Of a DNA stretch of 64,000 bases, positions 1 through 10,214 are shown in pieces. The position numbers and the translations under genes were made by a program. This stretch comes from Adiantum capillus-veneris (taxonomy: Eukaryota; Streptophyta; Polypodiopsida; Polypodiales; Pteridaceae): contig CM043945.1 of assembly GCA_014529385.2 (NCBI GenBank), positions 1,769,312 through 1,833,311 of the forward strand, read 5' to 3'. Every line of letters begins with the position of its first letter. The stretch's first letter is position 1. Below the pieces are notes generated by a model. That model did no database searches. It saw only the letters and a program-made list of their open reading frames with translations, and was not told where the DNA came from.

Positions 1-427
1 CTGTGAGCTCTGTCTGTCTAGCAGCGAGATAAGCATCCTGAGGCCACTCCTCAAGCAAGCGCTGAGTGGAACCAAGAGGAATGTGTAGATCAGACTCGCG
101 TACTCTCAACTGACGATGAATAAGAGCCGTTTGATCTCGGCAGTAAATACTAGACTGAGTAATGCAATGAGCAAGGAACTCTCCAGGGGGACCAGAATAA
201 CAAGCACCTGTGGACCATAAGTCACGAATCTGCTGCTGTAAAACTTCGGTTGTGAGAACACTGTTAGGGATGCGGCAGCCTCGTCTCTGTGCAGAGGATC
301 TAGTGAAGGAGAGAAACAATGAGATGGGTAAATGATCTGAGAGGCTGGTCCCTCTCCAAATAGTAGTAAATCCACCTAGAGCTGCTGCCCAAGGGCCAAT
401 GCATAAAGCCCTGACTTTTCCAAAAAA

Positions 428-428
<1 letters not shown>
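1..428 (-). pseudogene. LINE endonuclease domain fragment (runs off window start)
   Basis: A minus-strand frame stays open for about 142 codons, from the GA microsatellite down to base 1. It contains FTTIWRGTSLSDHLPISLF; SDH followed by a hydrophobic strand is the last catalytic motif of the exonuclease-endonuclease-phosphatase (APE-type) endonuclease of LINE ORF2. The part after it (ELL-rich, with IRDLW and LIHRQLRVRE) resembles the helical linker between endonuclease and reverse transcriptase. No start codon is visible, because the upstream end abuts the GA/CT repeat, so the domain is 5' truncated. The reverse transcriptase would lie beyond the left edge. The family is a confident reading; the clade is not. 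Confidence 0.6.
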
Positions 429-430
<2 letters not shown>

Positions 431-511
<81 letters not shown>

Positions 512-523
512 ATTGATTGATTG
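431..523. repeat. (GA)n microsatellite followed by (GATT)n
   Basis: About 39 uninterrupted GA units run to base 508 and are followed by four GATT units. The repeat separates two LINE-derived pieces in opposite orientation. The Ser-Leu frame it gives on minus is not a gene. Confidence 0.95.
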
Positions 524-610
524 ACCGTACGCATCGGTGGCTTGCCCTCCTCTTGGTGGAAGAGAATGACGATTTTCCTACTACCCTAACCAAGCTCAAC
601 AAGGCTATCC

Positions 611-889
611 AACCAAATTAAGTTTGACATTCCCAACATCGAATTCGTCGATTGGGATCCCCGCACCAATCAAGGGAGCCTTGTTTTCAAGACCAAAGAG
701 GACCGCATGGCACTCTTAAAGCAAACGCATCTTCTCAAGGGCCCAACCAAATGGATTAGCCATGCTCTAACCCCTACCCAACTCAAGATATAGAAGCAAG
801 AGTTGAAGAAGGTACGAGATGCACGGGCCGCAGGTAAGTACGACGTCTATCGTGGTGGTAGAGCCATCATTAAGGAGTTTCGAACATAG
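611..889 (+). pseudogene. LINE ORF1-like C-terminal fragment
   Basis: The plus frame reads IEFVDWDPRTNQGSLVFK, then KTKEDRMALLKQ, and ends with KKVRDARAAGKYDVYRGG and a TAG at 887. An acidic strand, a basic helix and a final YRGG-type strand resemble the C-terminal domain of plant L1-type ORF1 proteins. One in-frame TAG (791-793) lies before a Lys/Gln-rich helix, where Gln would fit. A frame change precedes base 611. The piece ends just before an LTR element at 894. GC-rich sequence beyond that element, ending in a TATC tail (12690-12920), may be the 3' end of the same LINE. Assignment is tentative. Confidence 0.4.
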
Positions 890-893
890 AAAC

Positions 894-1506
894 TGTCACA
901 AACTGCTGACGTGTCAAAGCCTAAAGAATGGAACCAACTTACAGATGATGTGGCTGCCCCGAAGCAGAAACCCTAACCCTAATTTGTGCCAAAAACCCTA
1001 ACCCGAAAACTTGCAAACCCTAATTTTGGAAACCCTAACCCTAAAACCTGCAAACCCTAATTATAGAAACCCTAAGAAGAACAAGCAACAGAAGAAGAGG
1101 TCTTACCAACTTGTGGGGACCCCGTCCGATGGGGCCCCAAGTGACATAAAGGCATTAAAAATAAAGCAGAACACACTCAAAAGACTTTGCACATCAAAAT
1201 ATGATGATGTGGCACCTGTACGAACGTCCCGGAATTCGCGGCGGATTTTTAGGGAAATCCGGAAATTTTAGGAAAGTGATTTTTTGGGGTCAGCTTTTCA
1301 TATTTGATGCTTTTAGGCTTTGGGCCTTTAAATATGAGCCTTGTGTGGGACCCTCTCTGGCACTTTTTAGCGCGCAGATTGCAGAGCAGGTGCTCTTCGG
1401 CTATTGTACTTTGTGAATCGGCAGTAATATAAAGAAATACCGAAAGGGGCGCCAAGGTTTGGGGCCAATACTCTCTGGGGTGGAATTCCGCCACTGTGTC
1501 GCGTGT

Positions 1507-1542
<36 letters not shown>

Positions 1543-1620
1543 AGTTCAGTTGTTATTGAAGTGCTAAAAGTGTGTTCAATCTGTTCTTTTCTATTGGCAC
1601 GTGGTGCCCGCCTTGTGACA
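894..1620 (+). repeat. 5' LTR of the LARD element
   Basis: 727 bp, from TGTCACAAACTGC to GCCTTGTGACA, directly before the primer site. The first part holds an array of AAACCCTAA teloboxes (965-1075). Near 1430-1453 is a block shared with the chromovirus LTR, close to a TATAAAG. A CT microsatellite (about 1509-1541) is much longer here than in the 3' copy (12594-12609). Confidence 0.85.
965..1075 (+). promoter_or_regulatory. Telobox array in the LTR
   Basis: Six AAACCCTAA-type units sit at irregular 13-25 bp spacing, some doubled to AAACCCTAACCCTAA. The 3' LTR carries a matching array at 3350-3480. Teloboxes are known plant cis-elements bound by telomere-repeat-binding factors. A regulatory role here is inferred. 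Confidence 0.6.
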
Positions 1621-1621
1621 G

Positions 1622-1633
1622 TGGTATCAGAGC
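1622..1633 (+). other. Primer-binding site, tRNA-iMet type
   Basis: TGGTATCAGAGC begins two bases after the LTR end. It is complementary to the 3' end of plant initiator tRNA-Met, the usual minus-strand primer of copia and many gypsy elements. Confidence 0.9.
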
Positions 1634-1883
1634 ATCAGGCGTGTGCTTTTCTGAAAGCATACCGGTCCTACAAAAGAGCAGACAAAGGTATTGGAATTTT
1701 ATTCGGGATATCTTCGCCCTCCAACCCAGACTTATTAGCGACTTCCACCCTTACTTCATCGCGCATCGGGTGCGCTCCTGTCTTCATCGCAGTGTCTTAG
1801 AGGGCATAAGCCAATTAAGATCACGTGTAAGAGAAGGATCCAGATTTCTTTCAAGTCACTGTCTTTTTCTCAGAAGTAGTGCC

Positions 1884-2219
1884 ATGCAGATGTTGATGTC
1901 TACAGCTACCAAGCAGCATACTCCAAGTACTTGGCAAGCTTTCAAGAAAATTTTTGCTCGAAGTTATATGGTTTCTGACATCTTCCTTCGAAGTGCAACT
2001 TCTGGCAGAGTTGGGTGTCTTGAAATGCTTGCCATGGAAACCGTAGCAGATTATAACTTGAAATTTCTCGACATCTTTCAGTAGATGTCTCTTCACGAGC
2101 AGATGACCTTGGAGATCCAGTGCGATTGCTATCTTGGGACTACCATCGCCGCCAACGAAACATTGTCTGTCCAAAAGCTGATGGACCATGCTGTGCTCAG
2201 CTACGACCTTACGGAATGA
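1884..2219 (+). pseudogene. Gag relic of the LARD element
   Basis: The frame contains TWQAFKKIFARSYM, a spaced Leu/Met helix, VADYNLKFLDIF, then a TAG at 2082-2084, and resumes in frame with HEQMTLEIQCDCYLGTT and a terminal TGA at 2217. The order 'TW..F...F' followed by 'V..Y...F' is typical of the Ty3-type capsid (Retrotrans_gag). The true start and the N-terminus cannot be placed, and there is no zinc knuckle. The single premature stop is TAG after CAG. Confidence 0.5.
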
Positions 2220-2490
2220 ACCTAACCCTAATTTTTAGTGCAGGTTCCAGGATGGAAAGTCGGTCGACTTTTCGAGCTCGACTGATGTCGAGATTGCTTT
2301 TCTAAGTTTCAAATTTGTTTGAGAACTTGTTTGGTGATCCTGTTTGGAATTTGTTTGAAATGGATGCTATCTATTTTGAACCTGTTTTGGTGTCGATTTG
2401 AATTGTTTGACTCTGGTTTGATATTGGTTTCAATGATTGGTGATTTTACTCCCAGGTGGAGAAGTGAGAAATACTGTTTTGGTATTGTTT

Positions 2491-3150
2491 GAACCTCGGA
2501 ACGATGCAGGCCGATGCCTGGGGAGCGTTTCGTTGTATGTTTGAAAACCTCCGAACGACGCAGGTCGATGCCTGGGGAGCGTTTCGTTGTATGCTTGTAA
2601 AATAACTGTTGTTGTGACTCCCGGCCCAGACCTGGATGGTTATGCGGGAGGAGTATTAAGAAGTCTGAGCAGTGGTTACTCTCAGCACCTCCAAACAACG
2701 CAAGTTGCGGTCTGGGGGGCGTTTGGTTGTAAAAGGCCTCTATATCTCTCGGCCCGGACCTTTTTAGGTTATGCGGGAGGAGTGATGAGGGAGTCGTTGA
2801 ATATCTCCCGACCCGGACCTTGTCAGGTTATGCGAGAGGAGTGTTCATCGGCGGCTTTATGTTTCTATGTCTTGTAACATGCATATGTGAGCATTTGTGT
2901 TGCATTGTGATGTGCCAACCACTGAATATTCCTAATTGGATGAGATTGCCTGGGTATGTATTTTTAGTGCATCAAGACACCCGTGGAAGATTAGTACGGT
3001 CTGGGTGTGATGGCTAATTTTACTACTCCGGAATATCAAGAGTTCCGATCTGGACGAAAGGAGAAGCTAACTCCTTGATCAAAACAGCCGATAAGAGCAG
3101 CTAACTCCTTGATCAACAGAGCAGAAAGGAGAAGCTAACTCCTTAATAAA
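2491..3150 (+). repeat. Tandem repeats inside the LARD interior
   Basis: Three short repeat families follow one another. Units of about 58 bp built on CGATGCCTGGGGAGCGTTTCG lie at 2491, 2549 and, diverged, 2688. Units built on GGACCTT..CAGGTTATGCGGGAGGAG lie near 2620, 2750 and 2808. Units built on GGAGAAGCTAACTCCTT lie near 3060, 3090 and 3125. No open reading frame uses them. Confidence 0.75.
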
Positions 3151-3265
3151 AAGAGCAAACTGATTGTCCCTCGGAATGTCCCTCGGAATGACCCTCGGAA
3201 ATTTTTGAGCTAACTTGAGTCGTTTTGCAGATATGCTGTAATCGCGGACGATTACTTTCTTTCAA

Positions 3266-3275
3266 GAAGGGGAGA
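3266..3275 (+). other. Polypurine tract of the LARD element
   Basis: AAGAAGGGGAGA lies directly before the TG of the 3' LTR, in the position of the plus-strand primer. Confidence 0.75.
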
Positions 3276-3577
3276 TGTAACAAACTGCTGACGTGTCAAG
3301 GCCTAAAGAATGGAGCCAACTTACAGATGATGTGGTTGCCCGGAAGCAGAAACCCTAACCCTAATTTCTGCCAAAAATCCTAACCCTAAAACTTGCAAAC
3401 CCTAACCCGAAAACTTGCAAACCTTAATTATGGAAACCCTAACCCTAAAACTTGCAAACCCTAATTCTAGAAACCCTAAGAAGAACAAGCAACAGAAGAA
3501 GAAGCCCTACCAACTTGTGGGGACCCCGTCCGATGGGGCCCCAAGTGACATAAAAGCATAAAAAATAAAGCAGATCA
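3276..3577 (+). repeat. 3' LTR of the LARD element, left part
   Basis: Matches 894-1166 of the 5' LTR, including the telobox array, with many substitutions (it starts TGTAACA instead of TGTCACA). It stops where the chromovirus begins. The last five bases are the left target duplication. Confidence 0.85.
3573..3577 (+). other. Left target-site duplication of the chromovirus
   Basis: GATCA here and AAACA at 12257-12261 each differ by one base from GAACA. GAACA is the sequence at this exact site in the uninterrupted 5' LTR of the host element. The insertion therefore made a 5-bp duplication and each copy later changed once. Confidence 0.8.
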
Positions 3578-5045
3578 TGTCACCAGCGTGTGACTACTAT
3601 CTATCCTTTTTGTTGATTTCTTTCTTATTATCTATTTACTTTCACTTTTTGGAAACACCCCTCGGGAAATCTAACTGCCCTGCATTGCATAGCTAGTGTG
3701 GAACTGTCCAGAGGGAGTCCAGGCGTGAGGGCAAGAGAGCACTAAGGTTGGACAAGGACTATGGTTAGCCAAGTGGGGTCATTGACTAGCCAAAGTGGAA
3801 TCCTTTGCTACAGAGGCTACATTTCAGTTCTGGATGTGGCCGCAGTGTACAAAGAGGGTCGGATGACCTAGAAAGATACAATGGCAGCATCTCCTAAAAT
3901 TTAGGGAAACTGCTATTTTGGGACCTGAAAATGTGTTGGCGTCATTACCTCCGGAATGACAAGGGGAACATTTTCTTGCTCTGCTGCAAAGTCAACTGAC
4001 GCACCAGTTGAGGTATTTTTAGCCGGGAATGCCCAAAGTCGGAAAATGTGCCATGTGGCACTCTGTGAGCATTCTGCTACTCCTGGCCAGAGAGGGGGCG
4101 CCTAAAATGAGAGAGGAGGCTGATTTTCAGAATTTGTCACAGGTTAAGAGCTATGGAGTGCTTGCTTTCCCTCCTATGTACAGTGCGGTGCTAGGAGTGA
4201 TGCCTTGCACGCTACGCACTGCCCTCTCTCTCCCCTTTGGCAGTATGTTATGCCCCTCTAGTGGGCTCTTCATTTGACCAATGTACAGTTGTGTGGGTTC
4301 ATGCGCGATTGCCGAGGCAAGAGCCTCTTGCACAAGTACTGGATTAGCTAGCGGCTAATCCCCTCGCAGGTACAGGTGAATTCGGAGAGGTTTCACGCCA
4401 TAAATCTCGTCCGATTCAAAGGGCAAGTAGCCCTACAGGTGCGGGAGCTCGAGGACTTGCTACGGATGCGACCGGCACGCGAAACGGAGCCCGAAACAGT
4501 GAATTACAGCCTGCTGTGTATTTTTGCAGGTTTAGGGTTTTGGCCCTAAACGGACCCTAATACCCCCAGGAGGTTTGGGGACGCAAGGGAACCGCTGTAC
4601 ATGCGATCTGGCGCATTTTCAGGGCTGAAAACAGAGAATTTAGCGTGCTGCAGATTCTCGCCAGGTTTTGCAAAGTGCCCGTATGCGTCGGGAAAGTCAG
4701 TCAATGCGTGGGAATACTGACTGTGAAGGGTTGTAGTACAGTTATGTTGCCGAAATCGGGTTGGAACAGTGGAAATTCAGCCGAGTTTGTGCGGGGCAGC
4801 TTGTAGGGATCCACAGCGTTTATTCCCTCTTTTGAACAATAAAGAAATACCGAAAGGGGCGCCTAAGTTAGGGGCCAATCTGGTGTCGGTCTACTCATAC
4901 AGGTGCAATCTAGCAGCCTGTATCCCTCTCCCCTTTGTTGTGTCTTGAAAGTACAGGTAAAATAGACGACTAAAAATGGGTGAAAGCTAAATCAAGGTTT
5001 GAAGTAAAGTCTACCGCCCTTTTTGGATTGAACAGGCCGGTTACA
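3578..5045 (+). repeat. 5' LTR of the chromovirus
   Basis: From TGTCACCAGCG to GCCGGTTACA, 1468 bp, the same length as the 3' copy. It contains an 8-bp-stem hairpin at 4530-4551 (GTTTAGGG / CCCTAAAC), an AATAAA at 4838 that may be the polyadenylation signal, and the block at 4840-4863 shared with the LARD LTR. Confidence 0.92.
4530..4551 (+). promoter_or_regulatory. Telobox-like hairpin in the LTR
   Basis: GTTTAGGG and CCCTAAAC form a perfect 8-bp stem around TTTTGG. The hairpin is kept in the second LTR (about 11740-11761). Both stem halves are telobox half-sites. Function unknown. Confidence 0.5.
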
Positions 5046-5061
5046 TGGTTCCATCGACGGG
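5046..5061 (+). other. Probable primer-binding site of the chromovirus
   Basis: TGGTTCCATCGACGGG starts directly after the LTR. It begins with the TGG that pairs with a tRNA CCA end, but it is not the iMet sequence used by the neighbouring elements. The tRNA was not identified. Confidence 0.4.
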
Positions 5062-5152
5062 TCTAAATCACTTTTTCCCATAGAAGTGAGCTTTGGTCAG
5101 ATTGGGCTTGAAGACACAGGGGATCATAGACCAGACACAGCAAATAGCAATT

Positions 5153-6790
5153 ATGGCTGACAGACCAGATGATGTGACTGAAGAGGTTTCCTCTTCACAG
5201 GGTCAACAGACACATGAAGTGGGCGAGTCCTCAAGACCACCACAGACGGATGATGATATATTCAGGACCCAGTTGGCTACTGCTGTGGCTATGTTCACAC
5301 AAGTAATGCAGAATCTGAGGTTTTTAGCCTTTCTGCAACCTGCTGTTCCGTCTCAGCAAGTTGGGTCACTGGATCATATTCAAAAGCCTGTTAAGGCTCG
5401 AGCATAGGTGATTCATACTGCACAGTCAATGGAAACACCTGTACACTTGACGGAGAACATGCAGTCTCCACAACCTATGCCTAAGGTGCAAGAACAGGTG
5501 GCTGAGATGCCAGTCTTTCAAGCTGTACCAGTTTAGCCCGCCACCTTTCAGCAACCTATAGCTGGTTCTAATGGGCAGGGAAGCAACCTACAGGCTATGC
5601 AACAAGTCTTCCCACCACCTTCAGTACACCCTGGCTATTTTGGAGGTGGATCGGTATTCCAGAGCATGGCTGGTCATGCACCTGGAAATCAGTTTTACAC
5701 GCCAGGAACAGTGTTCGGGGGTGCTCAAACGATGATGCCTAACCCCATGTACAATGTCATGGGTATGCAACCAGGTTTTCAAAGCACTCAGGGCCAATTT
5801 GGGATGCCACAAGCAAATTTTGGTATGGCTGGAATTACAAATCAGCAGCCAAATATGGCGTTTCCAGGTCAACTTAATTGCGGTCAGGGAACACAAATGA
5901 ACCCTAACACTGTTCCCATGTTTCAGTCACTTCCATATGACAATTTAACGCCGCTGGAGAGGCCAACTCCGTACAAAGAAGATGGCAAAGGTGTGTCTTT
6001 CACGACCTTTACAGGGTTTTATGACAGGAAGAAGGCTCTCATTCCTCCAGCAGTTTGACAAGGCCTATGCAGGGGGAAACTTTACAGAGGCTTCAAAGGT
6101 CCGCAAGGCAGCCACTTTCTTGACAGGGAATGTGGGACAATGGTGGACAACTTTATTGCTTCAAGGGCAAGCTCCGTCCACATGGATTTACTTCAAGTAG
6201 ATTTTTGCAGCAGCATGGTTATCTGATGACTTTGAAGCAGATGTCATGACAGAATGGCACCAGCTTAATGCTGCCACTTGCAGAAATCTGGATGATTACA
6301 ATCGGAAGTTTTGGAAAGCTCTACTTCTAGTAACTTCCTATAGGTTTGTGCCATTGACAGAACAGATTGAAAAATACTGTTGTGGCCTACCTAAAGGATT
6401 GAGAAAGTACTGTACGAAGACAAAAGTCACTACTTTGACGCAGCTCATCGAGGTAGCAAACACTGGCAATGGTTTGCTCAAGGGAGAAGATTGTGAATTT
6501 AACACTAGCGTCAAGGCAGGATCAGGCAAGAAAAATTCAGCCAAGAAGCACGTTCCCAATGAGGCTCCTAAAGGGACTCAGGAGTCAGCCAACGCAGGGA
6601 AAGATAAAGCTACAGCTGAATCAGAAAAAGGACCAGCAAAGAAATGGAAAAGACGTTTTCCTCGCAAGTCAGAAGAGCAAAAGAAGGTCCTGAGGACAGA
6701 GAACAAATGCTTCATATGTGAGCAGCCTGGCCACATTGCTTACAATTGTCCTACAAAGAAAAGGCAAGTTGATTCTGATGACAAGGAAGA
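5153..6790 (+). pseudogene. Chromovirus gag (capsid and nucleocapsid), disrupted
   Basis: Structural protein of the virus-like particle. I chose the ATG at 5153 (MADRPDDVTEE) because an acidic N-terminus follows at once. The frame has TAG at 5405 and 5534 and continues through a Gln/Met/Pro-rich stretch. It changes frame near 6030-6045, where FYDRKKAL passes to FLQQFDKAYAGGNF. It then has another TAG at 6198. Capsid signatures are NVGQWWTTLLLQG and NLDDYNRKFWKALL. A lysine-rich region and a CX2CX4HX4C zinc knuckle (CFICEQPGHIAYNC, from 6708) end the protein. After 6246 the frame is continuous with pol, so gag and pol were probably one polyprotein. Confidence 0.85.
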
Positions 6791-9700
6791 CAAGAAAGGA
6801 AAGAAGCCCATGCCTGGTCTAGTGCCGGATATGGTGGGCGACAAGCCAAATTCAGATGCAAGTGAGCTTTGCAGAGCATGGGGAAAGGTCAGGGATCAAA
6901 CAGTGCTTATCTTCTTTGATCCAGGTGCCAAAGCCAAGTTTATTTCCCCAGAATTGGCTTCAAAGTTGGGAATCAGGCGTGAAGAGATGGGGTATACAGC
7001 AGAGGCAGGTTTGGCATGTCCTGGCCGTACAGAGGCCGTGATGCCCATCATTGGAAAGTTGCGTCTACATATCCAGTCCTATGTAGATGCTGAAGAATTT
7101 TACATCATGCCACTGGACGGATGTGATGTGTTGTTAGGTATTCCTTGGTTGTTTCGTGTACAGGGAATCATGGATGCCTACAACAAAAAGATCACTGTAC
7201 AGAGTAGGGGAAAGACTCACATTCTGGATGTAAAGCTTAAAGGGGAGTCTATTCCTACTGTATCAGCTTTTGCTATTACTTCTGTAATGAAAAAGCATCT
7301 TTCTGTGTACTTGGTTTTTGCACGTGAAGTGTCAGATTGTGATGAATCAAATTTATCTATGCTAGATAAAGAAAGGTCAATGTTTTTACAACAGTATAGT
7401 GACTGTTTTTCCGATTCATTACCGTCTCAATTACCGCCAGAGAGACCCGAGGACCATGCGATCGATTTGGTGCCAGGCAGTAGCCCACCAAATCAGCCTC
7501 CGTACAAGGTTAGTGCGGCTCAGCAGAAAGAGATAATGGGCCAAGTACAGGAGCTGTTAGAAAAGGGGCTGATTCAGCCCAGTTCATCTCCATTCTGTTC
7601 TCCAGTGTTGTTGGTGCAGAAAAAGAATGGCTCATGGCGTATGTACATAGACTACCGTGCACTGAACAAGAATACCATCAAGAATAGGTTCCCTATACCT
7701 AGAATTGATGATATTATGGACAAATTAGAAGGAGCAGCTATGTTTAGCAGGATAGATCTAAAGTGTGGGTACCATCACATCCGCATTAGATCAGAGGATG
7801 TACACAAGACTGCTTTTAGAACAACGTTTGGCCTTTACAAATTTTTAGTGATGCCCTTTGGTCTCACAATTGCTCCTGCTACGTTCAATAGGATGATGGA
7901 CATAATTTTCCGTCCACACCAGCAGTTTGTTGGTACATTCTTTGATGTTATGATAGTCTACTCAAAGAATGAAGAGGAGCATAGGCATCACTTGGCCATT
8001 GTGTTCGAAGAGCTATGCAGTCATAGGTTGCTCATCAATGCAAAGAAAAGTGAGTTTTTTCTGGAAGAGATTCACTTTCTGGGACACATTGTCTCAAAGG
8101 ATGGTGTCAGAATGGATCCTGCAAAAGTTGAAGCGATCAAGTCATGGCCAAATTTGAAGACGGTGCACAATGTCCGAAGCTTCTTGGGACTATGCTCCTA
8201 TTAGAGAAGGTTTATCCGAAATTTCGCTGAGATTGCTTCACCTTTACATGCTCTTCAAAAGAAGGCAGTCACCTTTAGATGGACACAGAAAGAGATTTCA
8301 GCTTTTAATCTCTTAAAGGAAAAGATGACTTCAGATCCAGTCATTGTGTTGCCAGATCTTAGGAAGTCATTTGTGGTCCAATGCGACGCCTGTGGTAGTA
8401 GCATTGGTGCAGTGCTAATGCAAGATGGCAGGGTACTAGCCTATGAGAGCAGAATTTTGCAAGGGCCAGAGATGACCATGCAGGTCTATGAGAAAGAGTT
8501 TCTGGGTGTGATTCATGCGCTCTTAAGTTGGAAACACTACCTGCTAGGTGCAGACTTTGTTGTCCAAACGGACCATCAGACCTTGCGATACTTCTTGACA
8601 CAGACAAAGTTATCTGAGAAGCATATGCGATGGGCAAATATCTTGTCCATGTTCCATTTTCAGATTGTGCATGTGGAAGGCAAGAAGACTGTTGTGGCTG
8701 ATGCCTTGTCAAGGAAGCCACAAATTTCAGCTGTGTCGATTCCTTATCATCATGAACTTGATGATATGAGAGAACAGTATGCAAATGATGAAGATTTTGC
8801 AAGGGTCTTCGAGCAGCTAATGGATGGACAACGTCATGAACACTATCTTCTCAAAGATGGGTTCATGATGATGCATGGCAGATTGTGTGTCACATAGCCA
8901 TTACGACGCAAAGTGATGGAAGAGAGTCATGTCCCACCGTATGCAGGGCATCGTGGTATCGATGCTACAGTTAAAGCGGTTGAGACATTCTTCTATTGGC
9001 CTACATTGAGAAGAGATGTGGATGCCTTTGTGCGAGAATGCCTAATATGCCAAAAGGTCAAGTTTGACAGGCAAAAGGCACCAGGGTTATTGCAACCACT
9101 ACCTATTCTAGATAAACCATGGGAAAGTATTGCTATGGATTTTATCTTTGATCTTCCGAGAACGCTGACAGGAAACGATGGTATTTGGACCATTATTTGC
9201 AGATTTAGCAAATAGGCTCATTTTATTCCTGTCAGGAAGAAGATAAAGCCAGATCAGATGGCACGCTTGTTTATGAGCAATATTTTCAAGTATCATGGCA
9301 TGCCACAGTCGATTGTTAGCGACCGTGATCCACGCATGACAAGTTTGTTCTGGAGAGGCTTGTTTGAGAATATGGGCACCACACTCAAATTCTCTTCGTC
9401 ATCTCATCCTCAAACAGATGGGCAGTCAGAAGAGGCAAATTCTACTGTCCTAGATCTGCTGAAGTGCTATGTCTCAGAGCATAAAGGAAAGTGGGAGCAG
9501 TATTTGCCATTGGTGGAGTATGCATACAATAATACAATGCATTCATCAGTTGGCAAGGCACCTTTTGAGATAGTTGAAGGTGGTAAGAAAGTTCCTCCCA
9601 TACTGCATACAAAGGACAAGATATTTGAAGCAGATAAGTATGTTCAGGACATGGATGAAATGTACAAGAAGGTCAAAGTGGCCTTAGAAAGGACTTAGGC

Positions 9701-10214
9701 AAAGCAAAAGAAAGCAGCTGATCATCACCGTCGTGAAGTGGTATATTCACTTGGTGATTGGGTGCTTTTACGCTTTGAAAAGGCAAGGTTAAAGAAGATG
9801 AAGGGCAAGGAAAGACTGTTTCCAAAGCTCAGCATGCGTTACTATGGGCCTTTTCATGTGTGCGACATAATCAGTGATGTTGCATATAGGCTGAAATTGC
9901 CTGACAGTTGGAAGATTCACAATGCGTTTCATGTGAGTCTTCTCAGACCCTATGTGGGTGATGTGCCAGAAGATATGCCAGCTGAAGATCAGCCGGAAGT
10001 CGAGGAACTTGACGAGATCTTGGTCCCTGAACAGATTTTGGCACACAAAGAAAGGAAAGTGAAAGGCAAGGTTGCTAGGCGTTACGTAGTAAAGTTGAGA
10101 AACTATCCACCAATGGATGCTAAGTGGATGGAAGAAGGTGAACTTGCAGAATCACCAACTATGTTATCACTTTACCTTGAAGCCTTCGATTTGCAACCTA
10201 CCTTGACCCCTTGA
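6790..10214 (+). pseudogene. Chromovirus pol: PR, RT, RNase H, integrase, chromodomain
   Basis: One frame runs through the whole region to TGA at 10212 and is broken only by TAG at 8202, 8895, 9213 and 9696. Protease: FFDPGAKAKFIS near 6912, with DPG where DSG/DTG is expected. RT: LLEKGLIQPSSSPFCSP (about 7555), FSRIDLKCGYHHIRI (motif A), MPFGL, then FFDV at 7938-7949 in place of the YxDD/FxDD box, so the second catalytic Asp is lost. RNase H: QCDACGSSIGAVL to ADALSRKP. Integrase: H2C2 finger with CLICQ, then catalytic MDF, SDRD and HPQTDGQSEEAN with correct D-D-35-E spacing. Chromodomain: EQILAHKERK...YVVKLRNYPPMDAKW (about 10024-10130). This protein could not have copied the element. Confidence 0.92.
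10021..10170 (+). other. Chromodomain at the integrase C-terminus
   Basis: ILAHKERKVKGKVARRYVVKL, then NYPPMDAKWMEEGEL, has the strand-strand-helix order of CHD-type chromodomains. Aromatic-cage positions are reduced (Y, W; no second Trp before the PP turn). In chromoviruses this domain guides integration to chromatin marks. Within the same frame as integrase. Confidence 0.7.

Noticed and set aside
300-602. Ser-Leu repeat protein on minus
   Set aside because: It is the translation of a CT/GA microsatellite, without conserved sequence on either side.
894-1620. True interstitial telomere block
   Set aside because: Units are irregular AAACCCTAA words separated by unique sequence and repeated in both LTRs, so they are part of the LTR and not inserted telomere DNA.
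1622-1633. tRNA gene fragments at TGGTATCAGAGC sites
   Set aside because: Only the 12-base complement of the tRNA end is present, directly after LT​Rs; these are primer-binding sites. I found no complete tRNA cloverleaf by eye.
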